DNA of 64,000 bases, from positions 284,603 through 348,602 of the forward strand of contig CAXXGM010000010.1 of NCBI GenBank assembly GCA_963677325.2, written 5' to 3'. Positions within the stretch are counted from its first letter, which is position 1. Each line of letters opens with the position of its first letter. Origin of the DNA: G963677325 sp963677325 (GTDB taxonomy: Bacteria; Bacteroidota; Bacteroidia; Bacteroidales; Prolixibacteraceae). The notes beneath the pieces are model-generated. The model was not told the DNA's origin. It searched no databases and was given only the letters and a program-made list of their open reading frames with translations. The position numbers were made by a program, and so were the translations under genes. This document shows, piece by piece, positions 26,770 through 35,491 of the stretch.

Positions 26770-27612
26770 ATGACCATGAAAAAATTCCAGTTAATAATTG
26801 CAGCTATCCTGATTGTCACAATCAGTTTGATTTTCATAAAATGTCAAAAAAACAATAACTCTGATCAGACAGAACCCTGGAGCGAGAAATCTCCTGAAGT
26901 TTTAAACGTTGACGCACTTAATGCCATGGAAGGATTAAATTTTCTGATCGATACCATTTACACATCTGAAAACCTTAATTCAAGTCCGGGGAACTGTCCT
27001 GTTGTCACTTTTTTTATTACACCGGATCCTAATGCATATATTAAGTACATTACAACTTACGATTGGTCAGAAAATGGTTGTACAGGTTCTGATGGAATCG
27101 TGAGAAAAAATAAAATTATTGTCACTTATACAGGCAAAATGGATGTTCCGGGTAACATCGCTTTGAATTCATTTTCCGGTTTCTATGTTAACAACAACAG
27201 AATTGATGGATTCCAGGAAATTAAATGCAAAACACCGGACCCAGCCAATAATTTTCCTGTTTACGATGTATATTCAAATCTGGAAATTAAATTCCCCAAC
27301 CAATTGTTTGTGTCTACCTATAAATCCAAACTTACAAGGACTTTAATCGAAGGAGCAGGAACTCCGACAAAAGATGATGATGTGTGGCAGCTAACAGGGA
27401 CAATTACTGGAACAACCATTGAAGATATTGAATGGACTGCAATCTGCAACAAACCTCTCCTCAAAAAAGGCTCTTGTAAATGGTTCAGCAGCGGTTCAAT
27501 TACAATCAGCCCCGCAAAAGGTTCTCCCCGCACAATAGATTTCGGCACAGGAACTTGTGACAATAAAGCCACGATCACAACCGATAGTAAAACGATTGAC
27601 GTCCAGATGTAA
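26770..27612 (+). CDS. hypothetical lipoprotein linked to the TonB receptor
   Basis: About 280 residues with a hydrophobic N-terminal segment ending at a cysteine (LIFIKCQKNNN), suggesting a lipoprotein, although the lipobox is not ideal. The mature part is Thr/Asn-rich beta-type sequence with six or more Cys (for example GNCPVVTFF, NGCTGSDG, GTCDNKA), perhaps as disulfides. No known family recognised. It lies 86 bases after the receptor on the same strand and may be a surface partner for its ligand (inference). Two ATGs six bases apart (26770, 26776) are possible starts. Confidence 0.6.
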   Translation: MTMKKFQLIIAAILIVTISLIFIKCQKNNNSDQTEPWSEKSPEVLNVDALNAMEGLNFLIDTIYTSENLNSSPGNCPVVTFFITPDPNAYIKYITTYDWSENGCTGSDGIVRKNKIIVTYTGKMDVPGNIALNSFSGFYVNNNRIDGFQEIKCKTPDPANNFPVYDVYSNLEIKFPNQLFVSTYKSKLTRTLIEGAGTPTKDDDVWQLTGTITGTTIEDIEWTAICNKPLLKKGSCKWFSSGSITISPAKGSPRTIDFGTGTCDNKATITTDSKTIDVQM

Positions 27613-27657
27613 GTTGTTTTGCCGTTATAAGTAGATCAATCAGAGAAATCGAAATAT

Positions 27658-27684
27658 AACCCTGGAGCAATTTTCTTCAGGGTT
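27658..27684 (+). terminator. probable Rho-independent terminator of the receptor operon
   Basis: A 10-bp stem (AACCCTGGAG at 27658-27667 with CTTCAGGGTT at 27675-27684, one G-T pair) has a 7-base loop. The following T tract is weak (TCATTATTTG). It lies 46 bases past the lipoprotein stop. Confidence 0.5.
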
Positions 27685-27768
27685 TCATTATTTGTATAAT
27701 AATTAAAGATTAACGTAATTAGCCGTTGTAAAAATTGCTGAATCGTTTCATCCGTGCATAACACTTAC

Positions 27769-27776
27769 TAAATTTG
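27769..27776 (+). promoter_or_regulatory. -7-like box upstream of recR
   Basis: TAAATTTG matches TAnnTTTG, 19 bases before the recR ATG. No convincing -33 box. Confidence 0.3.
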
Positions 27777-27795
27777 TATGGTTTAAATATTTCTT

Positions 27796-28419
27796 ATGAA
27801 TTTAGATAATTATCCTTCCAGACTTCTGGAGAATGCGGTAAATGAATTTGCAAAATTACCGGGTATAGGCAAGAAAACTGCTCTCAGACTCGTATTGCAT
27901 TTACTGAAAAAAGAAGTGTCCGAAGTCCAGCGTTTCAGTAATTCCCTTACTCAGTTAAGGGAAGAAGTAAAACATTGCGCTATTTGCAGAAATATTTCAG
28001 ATTCCGATACGTGCAATATTTGCGGCAATCCTTCACGCAATAAGCGCATGATCTGTGTGGTTGAAAACATCAGGGATGTAATGTCAGTCGAAAATACTCA
28101 GCAATACAAGGGAGTTTACCATGTATTAGGGGGAATCATTTCTCCAATGGATGGGATTGGACCCTCAGATCTTGAAATTGAATCCTTGATTAAAAGAATT
28201 GGAAGAGGAGAAGCTGATGAAGTTATTTTCGCCTTAAGTACAACCATGGAAGGTGATAGTACAAACTTTTATCTTTATAAAAAATTAAAGGATTTCAACA
28301 TAAAGATCACAACCCTGGCACGTGGAGTCTCTATAGGAGATGAACTGGAATATACTGACGAAGTGACTTTGGGCAGATCCCTGGTAAACCGGACCTTATT
28401 TGAACATTCCATAGGTTAA
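27796..28419 (+). CDS. recR: recombination protein RecR
   Basis: A 207-residue protein of standard RecR length. An N-terminal helix-hairpin-helix ([20 protein letters not shown]) is followed by a four-cysteine zinc finger ([16 protein letters not shown]). A Toprim domain starts at [17 protein letters not shown], and a Walker-like C-terminal [20 protein letters not shown] completes it. RecR works with RecF and RecO to load RecA at gaps. It lies 29 bases before a GNAT gene on the same strand. Confidence 0.96.
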   Translation: MNLDNYPSRLLENAVNEFAKLPGIGKKTALRLVLHLLKKEVSEVQRFSNSLTQLREEVKHCAICRNISDSDTCNICGNPSRNKRMICVVENIRDVMSVENTQQYKGVYHVLGGIISPMDGIGPSDLEIESLIKRIGRGEADEVIFALSTTMEGDSTNFYLYKKLKDFNIKITTLARGVSIGDELEYTDEVTLGRSLVNRTLFEHSIG

Positions 28420-28448
28420 ATTATTAACAGCTCATCTCATTAAACAAA

Positions 28449-29039
28449 ATGAAAAGATATTTCAAAAACCAGGATGTTTCATTAAGACCCATTGAAGCCC
28501 AGGATGTAGAGCTTCTTTATGAATGGGAAAATGAGGAGGAAAATTGGAGAGTAAGTCATACGATTGCTCCTTTTTCCAAATACATTCTGGCTCTCTATAT
28601 TAAAAATTCTGATAAGGATATTTATGAGAGTAAACAACTTCGACTAATCATCGATACTCCGGAAGGAAAATCTGTGGGTGCCATTGATCTTTTTGATTTT
28701 GATCCTTTTCACTCGAGAGCGGGAGTCGGATTATTAATCCATAAAAAAGAAGATCGTTCAAAAGGGTATGCTTCCGCTGCCCTTGAACTGATCATCAACT
28801 ATTCGTTCAAAAAATTGGGAATGCACCAATTATGGGCCAATGTAGACACAAAAAATGAAGCAAGCCTAAGATTATTCGGGAAATATGGTTTTGAAATTTG
28901 CGGAACCAAACATCAATGGCTTAAAACAGACACCGGGTGGAAGGACGAATACATCTTACAACTGATCAATCAGAAGCCGATGAACACCTATTCTGATAAG
29001 AGTTCTTTAAAATCAGGTATCCCCTCGAGAAATGAATAA
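28449..29039 (+). CDS. GNAT-family N-acetyltransferase (RimJ/RimL-like)
   Basis: A 196-residue acetyltransferase. Features are the opening VSLRPIEAQDVELLYEWEN, an acetyl-CoA pyrophosphate-binding region around VGLLIHKKEDRSKGYASAAL, and the C-terminal GMHQLWANVDTKNEASLRLF with KYGFEICG. These are typical of RimJ/RimL-type enzymes that acetylate protein N termini or amines. Substrate unknown. The last 52 bases overlap the convergent gene at 28988-29440. The overlapping tail after about residue 178 is not part of the conserved fold. Confidence 0.85.
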   Translation: MKRYFKNQDVSLRPIEAQDVELLYEWENEEENWRVSHTIAPFSKYILALYIKNSDKDIYESKQLRLIIDTPEGKSVGAIDLFDFDPFHSRAGVGLLIHKKEDRSKGYASAALELIINYSFKKLGMHQLWANVDTKNEASLRLFGKYGFEICGTKHQWLKTDTGWKDEYILQLINQKPMNTYSDKSSLKSGIPSRNE

Positions 29040-29440
29040 GTTAAATGCTCTCTGTCGATAAGACAGCAATAATGATTAATCCCGTTAGTGACAGTTAAAT
29101 ATCGAACCTTTAATTTCATATTGTAGCGAACGATCTGATCAAATACTTGCTGAGAAATTTTGACTTCAGGAGCCTTACATTCAATAATCATAAGTGGTTC
29201 ACCTCGTTTCCCGAAAACAACAATATCTGCACGAAAATTCTGCTGATTTAAACAAAGCGAATATTCGATTCCAAGCCGTGCAGAAGGAAAATGTTTTTCT
29301 TCCGTGAGGTATCGGGCAAAATTTTGTCTTACCCACTCTTCCGGGGATAATGAAACCCATTTTCGTCGCCAGGCATCGAAAATGATTCTTTTCCCTTCAT
29401 TCAGCTTAATCCTGAATAGATATGTTGGAAGATTTAACAA
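28988..29440 (-). CDS. stand-alone HsdR N-terminal-like nuclease domain protein
   Basis: A 150-residue protein carrying only the N-terminal domain of type I restriction subunit R. The PD-(D/E)xK-type signature is visible as SLCLNQQNFRADIVVFGK followed by EPLMIIECKAP: the Asp of RADI, then Glu and Lys of ECK. No helicase domain, HsdM or HsdS gene follows, so it is not a complete restriction system. Such single-domain proteins are common in Bacteroidota and uncharacterised. It overlaps the convergent acetyltransferase gene by 52 bases and is divergent from the AMP nucleosidase gene. Confidence 0.75.
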   Translation of the reverse strand: MLNLPTYLFRIKLNEGKRIIFDAWRRKWVSLSPEEWVRQNFARYLTEEKHFPSARLGIEYSLCLNQQNFRADIVVFGKRGEPLMIIECKAPEVKISQQVFDQIVRYNMKLKVRYLTVTNGINHYCCLIDREHLTYSFLEGIPDFKELLSE

Positions 29441-29511
29441 TATTGATCATATTTAAGAGCTATAAAGCTAATTTTTATTTTTAAAGAGACAAAGAATCAG
29501 CAAAAACAGAA

Positions 29512-29519
29512 TAATTTTG
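29512..29519 (+). promoter_or_regulatory. -7-like box upstream of AMP nucleosidase gene
   Basis: TAATTTTG matches TAnnTTTG, 12 bases before the ATG. No clear -33 box. Confidence 0.3.
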
Positions 29520-29531
29520 TAAAAACTCTAA

Positions 29532-30302
29532 ATGAAGACGAAAGAAGACATAGTTAAAAACTGGCTTCCACGTTACACCGGACGTGAACTTGAGGATTTT
29601 AGCGAACATATTCTACTTACGAATTTCCAAAATTATGTAGAATTATTTGCTGAAAAATTCAATGTTCCTATCATTGGGGAAGATAAAACGATGCCCAATG
29701 CCAGCGCAAATGGAATTACCATAATCAATTTTGGAATGGGGAGCCCAAATGCGGCTACCATAATGGATCTTCTGAGTGCAATTATGCCCAAAGCAGTTCT
29801 TCTTCTCGGGAAATGCGGTGGACTTAAACGAAGGAGCCAGCTTGGCGATTTGATTCTTCCTTTGGCTGCTATACGAAGCGATGGAACATCAAACGACTAC
29901 TTTCCCCCTGAAGTGCCTGCACTTCCGGCATTCAGCCTTCAGAGAGCCGTTTCGTCTACAATCCGCGATCTGGGACTCGATTACTGGACCGGAACTGTCC
30001 TTACCACCAATAAGAGAGTCTGGGAATATGATGAAAGATTTAAAAAATATCTGGCCAAAACACGAGCCATGGCAATTGATATGGAAACAGCCACCATCTT
30101 TATGGTCGGCTTCTATAATCAGATTCCTACCGGTGCTCTGCTGCTGGTTTCAGATGCCCCAATGATCTCCACCGGAATTAAAACTGCCGCCAGTGATAAG
30201 GAAGTAACGCATCGGTTTGTAAATACTCATCTGGAAATAGGTATTGGAGCATTGACAGAAATAATCACCGACGGAAGATCAGTAAAACATTTGAAATTCT
30301 AA
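29532..30302 (+). CDS. amn: AMP nucleosidase (short form)
   Basis: A 256-residue nucleoside phosphorylase/nucleosidase-fold protein. Motifs include INFGMGSPNAATIMDLL, LLGKCGGLKRRSQLGDLILPLAAIR (phosphate/ribose-binding Gly-rich region), and MAIDMETATIFMVG (Met-Glu purine/ribose recognition). It lacks the N-terminal extension of the ~480-residue E. coli Amn and corresponds to the short Bacteroidota type annotated as AMP nucleosidase. The reaction would be AMP to adenine plus ribose 5-phosphate. Its stop overlaps the holA start by one base. Confidence 0.82.
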   Translation: MKTKEDIVKNWLPRYTGRELEDFSEHILLTNFQNYVELFAEKFNVPIIGEDKTMPNASANGITIINFGMGSPNAATIMDLLSAIMPKAVLLLGKCGGLKRRSQLGDLILPLAAIRSDGTSNDYFPPEVPALPAFSLQRAVSSTIRDLGLDYWTGTVLTTNKRVWEYDERFKKYLAKTRAMAIDMETATIFMVGFYNQIPTGALLLVSDAPMISTGIKTAASDKEVTHRFVNTHLEIGIGALTEIITDGRSVKHLKF

Positions 30303-31309
30303 TGATGGATTTTAATCAGATATTAAGTGACTTAAAAAACAGAAAGTTTTATCCTGTCTATTTTCTTGAGGGGGAGGAACCTTATTTCATCGACAGAATC
30401 AGTGATTACATTCTTGAAAATGTCCTTTCAGAAGCTGAAAGGGATTTTAATCAAACTTTACTTTATGGAAAAGACCTGTCTATTGATGCGATCCTTACTT
30501 CTGTAAAAAGATTCCCAATGATGGCCGACAGACAGGTAGTGGCAATCCGTGAGGCCCAGAATATTAAAAATATTGAAGAACTGACTTCCTACGTCGAAAA
30601 ACCTCTTTCCTCCACGATTCTGGTGATAAATTACAAGTATAAAACACTGGATAAAAGGAAAAAACTCTATAAAGCCGTCCAGAAGAATGGGGTTTATTTT
30701 GAATCCAAACCCATTTATGATAATCAGATTCCTGGCTGGATCACCAAATATCTTCAGTCAAAAAACTTTGGTATCGATCCAAGGGCATCACAACTGATTG
30801 CCGATTATGTGGGAAGCGATTTACAAAGGATAGTAAATGATCTGGAGAAAGTGACGATTTCTCTTGTTCCCGGAACAACCATAATGCCTCTGGACATTGA
30901 AAAAAATATAGGAATCAGTAAAGAATTCAATTCATTTGAACTTCAGTCAGCTCTTGGGAAAAAAGACATTTTAAAATCAAACCGGATCATCAATTTCTTC
31001 ATTAAAAATGAAAAAGTTCATCCTCTTCCCGCGATAATAGGAGCCCTTGTAAACTTTTTCAGAAAACTGCTCCTGTATCATTCTTTTGAAAATAAATCCA
31101 ATAGCGCTGAAATTGCACGGGTACTTGGAATCAATCCATTTTTCCTGAATGATTACAGCGTTGCAGCTAAAAATTATAGTTTGGATAAGGTTGTCCTTAT
31201 CATTTCTATGATTCGTGAATGTGATCTTCGCTCCAAAGGAGCCAGAGGTGGGAGCGCTGAAAACGGAGAACTCCTAAGAGAACTTACTTATAAAATTCTA
31301 CACTTGTAA
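30302..31309 (+). CDS. holA: DNA polymerase III subunit delta
   Basis: A 335-residue clamp-loader subunit. An AAA-like N-terminal part begins FYPVYFLEGEEPYFIDRISDY, a degenerate P-loop. A middle segment runs DRQVVAIREAQNIKNIEEL, and a helical C-terminal collar domain contains AIIGALVNFFRKLLLYH. Length and pattern fit Bacteroidota HolA. Two ATGs lie next to each other at 30302 and 30305; the first overlaps the upstream stop, suggesting coupled translation with the AMP nucleosidase gene. Confidence 0.88.
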   Translation: MMDFNQILSDLKNRKFYPVYFLEGEEPYFIDRISDYILENVLSEAERDFNQTLLYGKDLSIDAILTSVKRFPMMADRQVVAIREAQNIKNIEELTSYVEKPLSSTILVINYKYKTLDKRKKLYKAVQKNGVYFESKPIYDNQIPGWITKYLQSKNFGIDPRASQLIADYVGSDLQRIVNDLEKVTISLVPGTTIMPLDIEKNIGISKEFNSFELQSALGKKDILKSNRIINFFIKNEKVHPLPAIIGALVNFFRKLLLYHSFENKSNSAEIARVLGINPFFLNDYSVAAKNYSLDKVVLIISMIRECDLRSKGARGGSAENGELLRELTYKILHL

Positions 31310-31311
31310 TC

Positions 31312-31935
31312 ATGGGGACAATCAATATAACGATCGCACTAATTTCCTTCATCAGCCTTATTTCTATTATTTCCTTTTATAATCCTGCTATAATATCACG
31401 ATTCCAATTCAGTGCATTTCAGGTTTATCACCGGAAACAGTATTACCGTCTTGTAAGTCATGCTTTTCTTCATGCAAATTGGGAACATCTTATTGTAAAT
31501 ATGATTGTGCTGCTGTCGTTTGGTTCAGTGGTTGAAAAATATTTCGCTTATTATTTCGGGTCCGCCGGTAATAATTATTATCTGCTGCTCTTCTTTGGCT
31601 CAGTCATTTTCTCCAGCCTCTGGTCTCTTTATCATGAAAAAAACAATTACTACTATAGTGCAGTGGGAGCTTCCGGTGCTGTTTCAGCCATTCTCTTCAC
31701 TGCTATCTTCTTTGATCCCTGGAGTAATATTTATTTCTTTGGCATCATTCCAATTCCAGGAATAGTATTTGGAGGATTGTATTTATATTATTCCTGGTAT
31801 ATGAGCAGAAAAAAACTCGATAATGTAGGTCATGACGCTCACTTTCTTGGCGCCGTGTTTGGTTTCTTCCTGCCCATGATTATCAGGCCTTCCCTATTCA
31901 TGGATTTTCTTGATTCTCTTTTTAGGACAAATTAA
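31312..31935 (+). CDS. rhomboid-family intramembrane serine protease
   Basis: A 207-residue protein with six membrane segments. The catalytic Ser is in GASGAVSAILF (about residue 119) and the catalytic His is in GHDAHFLGAVFGF near the C terminus. The loop motif HANWEHLIVNMIVLLSFG carries the conserved His/Asn of the oxyanion site. Rhomboids cleave membrane proteins within the bilayer; the substrate is unknown here. The ATG is 2 bases past the holA stop, indicating one operon. Confidence 0.92.
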   Translation: MGTINITIALISFISLISIISFYNPAIISRFQFSAFQVYHRKQYYRLVSHAFLHANWEHLIVNMIVLLSFGSVVEKYFAYYFGSAGNNYYLLLFFGSVIFSSLWSLYHEKNNYYYSAVGASGAVSAILFTAIFFDPWSNIYFFGIIPIPGIVFGGLYLYYSWYMSRKKLDNVGHDAHFLGAVFGFFLPMIIRPSLFMDFLDSLFRTN

Positions 31936-31943
31936 TTGACAAA

Positions 31944-32795
31944 ATGAAAGGCGGATACATTCTTTTGAATGGGAAATTTCATCCTGAAACGGAACCTTTG
32001 TTCGCAGGAAGAGAATGTAATCATTTAAATACGATGATCAAAGAATCATTCAGAGCTGAAAATAACGAGATAATTTTCCCCGTAGAAAATTATCTGCATA
32101 TTATTGATCATTTGACGGCATCGGAAATTCCTCTTCCTAAAGACTGGGATTTATCCCGTTTACGAAAAGATGTATCAAGATTATTAAACAAAAATCATCT
32201 TTTCTTAGCAGCCAGGATAAATATACATTTCTTTAAAAGACTCGAAAATACAGACTATCTATTGACAGCTGAAGAAATTCCAAGGGGATTCTACCCACTT
32301 AATGAAACAGGGCTTTTAATGGATTTCTATGAAGATGGAGCCAAAGGTGATACTCTTCTAAATTCATATGAATCGTCCAGCCGTTTTTTATGGCTTTTAG
32401 CAATGCATACAGCCAATAATAAAGGGAAACACAACCTTCTGATCGCAAATTCAAAAGAATTTATTTGTGAAGGCATCGGGGTTTCCTTCGCCTGTTGCAT
32501 TGGAAATAAGCTTATTTTACCAACAAAAGAGTCAAAAGGATATTATCCCCCGCTTTTAAATATCGTGGCAAAATATGCCAAAGAAAATGGATTTGAAGTA
32601 CTGATGAAAACCGATATTTCAAAAGAGGAGCTGCTCGGTGCCGATGAAGTGTTCTTGATCGATAACTGTTTGGGGATACAAAAAGTTCTTGGGTTAAAAA
32701 ACAGACGATACTACAGCACAAAAACGACTCTTCTTTCTTCAGTAATGAGAGAGCGTGCAGTTCAATCACTGATGGTACAAACTAATTCAAAGTAG
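31944..32795 (+). CDS. class IV aminotransferase-like PLP enzyme
   Basis: A 283-residue fold-type IV PLP protein (branched-chain aminotransferase / aminodeoxychorismate lyase group). The probable Schiff-base lysine is in AKGDTLLNSYESSS (about residue 130). The cofactor-binding ECEGIGVSFACCIGN-type segment follows at about residue 175. It is diverged from IlvE, which is encoded separately at 44063-45088. D-amino acid aminotransferase or ADC lyase are possible alternatives. It starts 8 bases after the rhomboid gene and overlaps the convergent yqgE by 14 bases. Confidence 0.72.
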   Translation: MKGGYILLNGKFHPETEPLFAGRECNHLNTMIKESFRAENNEIIFPVENYLHIIDHLTASEIPLPKDWDLSRLRKDVSRLLNKNHLFLAARINIHFFKRLENTDYLLTAEEIPRGFYPLNETGLLMDFYEDGAKGDTLLNSYESSSRFLWLLAMHTANNKGKHNLLIANSKEFICEGIGVSFACCIGNKLILPTKESKGYYPPLLNIVAKYAKENGFEVLMKTDISKEELLGADEVFLIDNCLGIQKVLGLKNRRYYSTKTTLLSSVMRERAVQSLMVQTNSK

Positions 32796-33366
32796 GGTCT
32801 TCCGGAAAATTTTGCCACAGTTCATAGTGTCCCCCGGCATTTTTAACACTATCAATCCAAAAATCTTCGTCACTGTTCATTATCGCTTCAACAGGTGCAT
32901 CTGTCACGAGCCATGAATTTTCCACAATCTCCTTTTCAAGCTGACCTTCGCTCCAGCCGGAATAACCAATAAAAAACCGTACCTGGTTTAGTTCCACCAA
33001 TCCGGCCCCAATTAACGATTTAAGATGATCGAAATCTCCTCCCCAGTAAAGATTATCTTTTACATGGATACTGCCGTGAAGTTTATCCCCTAAGGTATGG
33101 ATGTAATAAATACTTTCATTGCCAACCGGGCCCCCGACATAAACCTCAGCTCCAAAATCCGGAAAATCTTTAAAAAGATCCTTTACCGGAGTCTCTACAG
33201 GTTTATTTAATATAAAACCTATAGCCCCTTTATCAGAGAATTCTACCAATAAAATTGTAGACCTGCTGAAATAATTTCCAGGCAAAAAAGGTTCAGATAT
33301 GATGATTCTTCCCCTTTTGGGAGTGAGTTTTTTATTTATTTTAAAAAAATCGTAATCCAGTTGCAT
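32782..33366 (-). CDS. YqgE/AlgH family protein
   Basis: A 194-residue protein of the UPF0301 (YqgE/AlgH) family. Diagnostic stretches are GRIIISEPFLPGNYFSRSTIL, GAIGFILNKPVETPVKDLF, EVYVGGPVGNESIYYIHTLG and FFIGYSGWSEGQLEKEI. The length is standard. AlgH-type proteins have been linked to alginate regulation in Pseudomonas, but their molecular role is unsettled. The ATG at 33366 is clear. The 3' end overlaps the convergent aminotransferase gene by 14 bases. Confidence 0.93.
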   Translation of the reverse strand: MQLDYDFFKINKKLTPKRGRIIISEPFLPGNYFSRSTILLVEFSDKGAIGFILNKPVETPVKDLFKDFPDFGAEVYVGGPVGNESIYYIHTLGDKLHGSIHVKDNLYWGGDFDHLKSLIGAGLVELNQVRFFIGYSGWSEGQLEKEIVENSWLVTDAPVEAIMNSDEDFWIDSVKNAGGHYELWQNFPEDPTLN

Positions 33367-33580
33367 ATACCCTATCCATGAGTTGTTACTGAATATCCTG
33401 TTCTATACTAATATAAATAAAAAAATTGATATTCCTTAAAAAATAAATCATCTCTGAAGGCCATTTATTTATAATGAAAAATTCCAATTTTTAAGATCAA
33501 AATTTGACAGATTAAAGTGCTTAAGATAAATAAAAAAACTTTTCAGGAAGATGTAACATAAGGTAAACAATAAAAAAAGT

Positions 33581-33588
33581 TACCTTTG
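33581..33588 (+). promoter_or_regulatory. -7-like box upstream of PPSR-type regulator gene
   Basis: TACCTTTG matches TAnnTTTG, 45 bases before the gene start, in a very AT-rich 267-bp intergenic region. No clear -33 box. Confidence 0.35.
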
Positions 33589-33633
33589 AAAAAATGAAGC
33601 GTAAAACATTTCACATCAAAACGAAAGAAGACA

Positions 33634-34503
33634 ATGGACAGCGTTTCAAAACAAGGGAAATTTCCTCCCATATACATCGTTTCCGGAGGAAAAGGTCTGG
33701 CTGGTGAAGCTGTGGTACAGTCCGTGCTGATTCAGTTTCCCAATAATAAAGTCCGTGTAATCATCGAACCTGACATTCTTAATCAGCAAAAAGTAAATGA
33801 GGTAATCTCGAAAGCTCTGGATACAAAGGGAATTATCGTTCATACCATGGTGGATCCGGAAATAAGAAAATTATTGATTGATTCCTGCGTTAAAAGCGGT
33901 GTTAACCACATAGATCTGGTCGGAAATTTGTCTGATTATTTATCTGACCTGCTGAATATTCAGCCAATAAGTAAACCGGGATTGTATCGTCTGTCCAATA
34001 TCGCTTATTTTCAAAGAGTAGAAGCTCTGGATTTTACCTTGAAGCAGGATGATGGACAAAATCCCAATAAAATCTCCCAGGCTGACATCGTTCTTACCGG
34101 GGTCTCCCGGACAGGTAAAACACCTTTGAGTATTTATCTGGCCATGTTTGGATGGAAGGTAGCAAATGTTCCCATTGTTTTTGGTATTGAGCCCCCTTCA
34201 GCTTTGTTTGAAGCTGATCCTCAGAGAGTCTTCGGTTTGGATATTTCTTCAGTATATTTAATTACCCAACGGGCCAACCGAATAAAAAATCTTGGATTAG
34301 GCGAAGATTCAGATTACATCAACAAGCGTAAGGTAGCCGATGAACTTGATTTTGCCAGAAGGACCTTTGAACGAGGAGGTTTTACCATCATTAAAATTAC
34401 CAACAAACCGATTGAATCATCTGCAAATGAAATCCTCTCTATTTTGACCGACCGGTTTAATCAGGACAATTGGAAGCAAAATCCTCCGGTGCAGGATTGG
34501 TAA
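33634..34503 (+). CDS. pyruvate, water dikinase / PPDK regulatory kinase-pyrophosphorylase (PPSR, DUF299)
   Basis: A 289-residue protein of the bifunctional serine/threonine kinase and phosphorylase family that inactivates and reactivates PEP synthase or pyruvate phosphate dikinase. The P-loop-like signature GVSRTGKTPLSIYLAMFG (about residue 153) and PALFEADPQRVFGLDI-type segment are characteristic, as is the N-terminal VSGGKGLAGEAVVQSVL. Length is standard. It is monocistronic, with its target not in the window. Whether it acts on PpsA or PPDK cannot be decided here. Confidence 0.9.
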   Translation: MDSVSKQGKFPPIYIVSGGKGLAGEAVVQSVLIQFPNNKVRVIIEPDILNQQKVNEVISKALDTKGIIVHTMVDPEIRKLLIDSCVKSGVNHIDLVGNLSDYLSDLLNIQPISKPGLYRLSNIAYFQRVEALDFTLKQDDGQNPNKISQADIVLTGVSRTGKTPLSIYLAMFGWKVANVPIVFGIEPPSALFEADPQRVFGLDISSVYLITQRANRIKNLGLGEDSDYINKRKVADELDFARRTFERGGFTIIKITNKPIESSANEILSILTDRFNQDNWKQNPPVQDW

Positions 34504-34506
34504 AAA

Positions 34507-34976
34507 TTAAATAATTCGGTTTTGTTTCATGTAATCATTGATTCTCATGGCGTGATTCTTATCCTCACCATTTAGTTTCTGAAAGATCTTCTCCACATTC
34601 GACTCCGGCAATTCATTCATAAATAATTCAAAATGGATTTCGCCCGAGGAACTTTAAGTTCATAGGCATAGATAAATGCTTCTTCTCTTAGTGGTTTTAT
34701 CCTCCGGTATTCCTCTAATTTCTGATGAATTGAATCAATGATTTCATGGATTTTTTCTGTCTGCAATTCAAGATTTTCACTTGGAATGATCCCTTCCGGA
34801 AAAATCAGATCATTTATTGTCCTGATTAGGGAGGCATGATTGATTTCCTCGACCGAAAGACTCCACCAAAACTGCGCATCTTCAGGAAACTTCACATAAA
34901 AGAACTGATATAGCTCCGACATATTCAATTCCAGCTGGATCGTCATATCAATGAATTGTTTAATTTCTGCTTTCAT
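34507..34976 (-). pseudogene. ferritin-like diiron protein, one frameshift
   Basis: The ATG at 34976 starts a four-helix protein with iron-ligand candidates Glu in ELNMSELY and EEINH, and Glu in LREEAFIYAYE. The frame runs out after KVPRAKSILNYL at 34617. One base shift in CGGGCG (about 34640) instead continues GEIHFELFMNELPESN and reaches a second acidic-xx-His (GEDKNHAMRI), stopping at 34507. With the fix all four helices and both iron half-sites are present, as in rubrerythrin/ferritin-like proteins. It lies 11 bases downstream of a globin gene. Confidence 0.7.
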
Positions 34977-34987
34977 ATAATCAGATA

Positions 34988-35359
34988 TTATTGTCCGGTC
35001 TCCTTTTTTATACGTGAGATAAATGAAGCGCTCATCGTTTTAGCGCGATATTTTGCTCTCTCTGCGATCTTTCCTTCAAAATGGTCATCAACCGTCTTAA
35101 TCCATATTTCCATCCAGGAAGCAAAATGATTCTCATTTATATTTAGTGAAAAATGTAATGGAACAGGATTACCAAAATAATCAGGCCTCCGAAGCAGAAC
35201 AGTATGCCAGAACCGGTAAAGTTTCCGGTGATGCATTTCCCACCGGCCCGAAAGCTTTGAATAGAAAACAGGCCCTAACAGAGGATCCTCTTTGACGATG
35301 GCATAGAACCGGTCAACTAAAAACTCAATATCTTTTAAAGATTCGATGTCTTTTTTCAT
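34988..35359 (-). CDS. truncated hemoglobin, group III-like
   Basis: About 123 residues of a truncated globin. Group III features are the FYAIVKEDPLLGPVFYSKL opening, HHRKLYRFWHTVLLRRPDYFGNP in the middle, and the proximal-His region NENHFASWMEIWIKTVDDHF. Heme-binding globins of this type bind O2 or NO; the function here is unknown. The ATG at 35359 (MKKDIESL) was preferred over one seven codons upstream. It is followed by a ferritin-like gene in the same direction, suggesting an iron, oxygen or NO stress unit (inference). Confidence 0.85.
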   Translation of the reverse strand: MKKDIESLKDIEFLVDRFYAIVKEDPLLGPVFYSKLSGRWEMHHRKLYRFWHTVLLRRPDYFGNPVPLHFSLNINENHFASWMEIWIKTVDDHFEGKIAERAKYRAKTMSASFISRIKKETGQ

Positions 35360-35458
35360 ACTGGAAATAATTTGATTCAAATTTGGGAATTTTAAATCAG
35401 GTAAACAATCTTCTCAAATATTCCTGCATACACTGGGAACCAAATGAAAGATATTCCT

Positions 35459-35466
35459 TATTTTTG
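35459..35466 (+). promoter_or_regulatory. -7-like box upstream of aldo/keto reductase gene
   Basis: TATTTTTG matches TAnnTTTG, 25 bases before the ATG; no clear -33 box. Confidence 0.3.
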
Positions 35467-35491
35467 ATAAACGGATATACAAATAATAACG

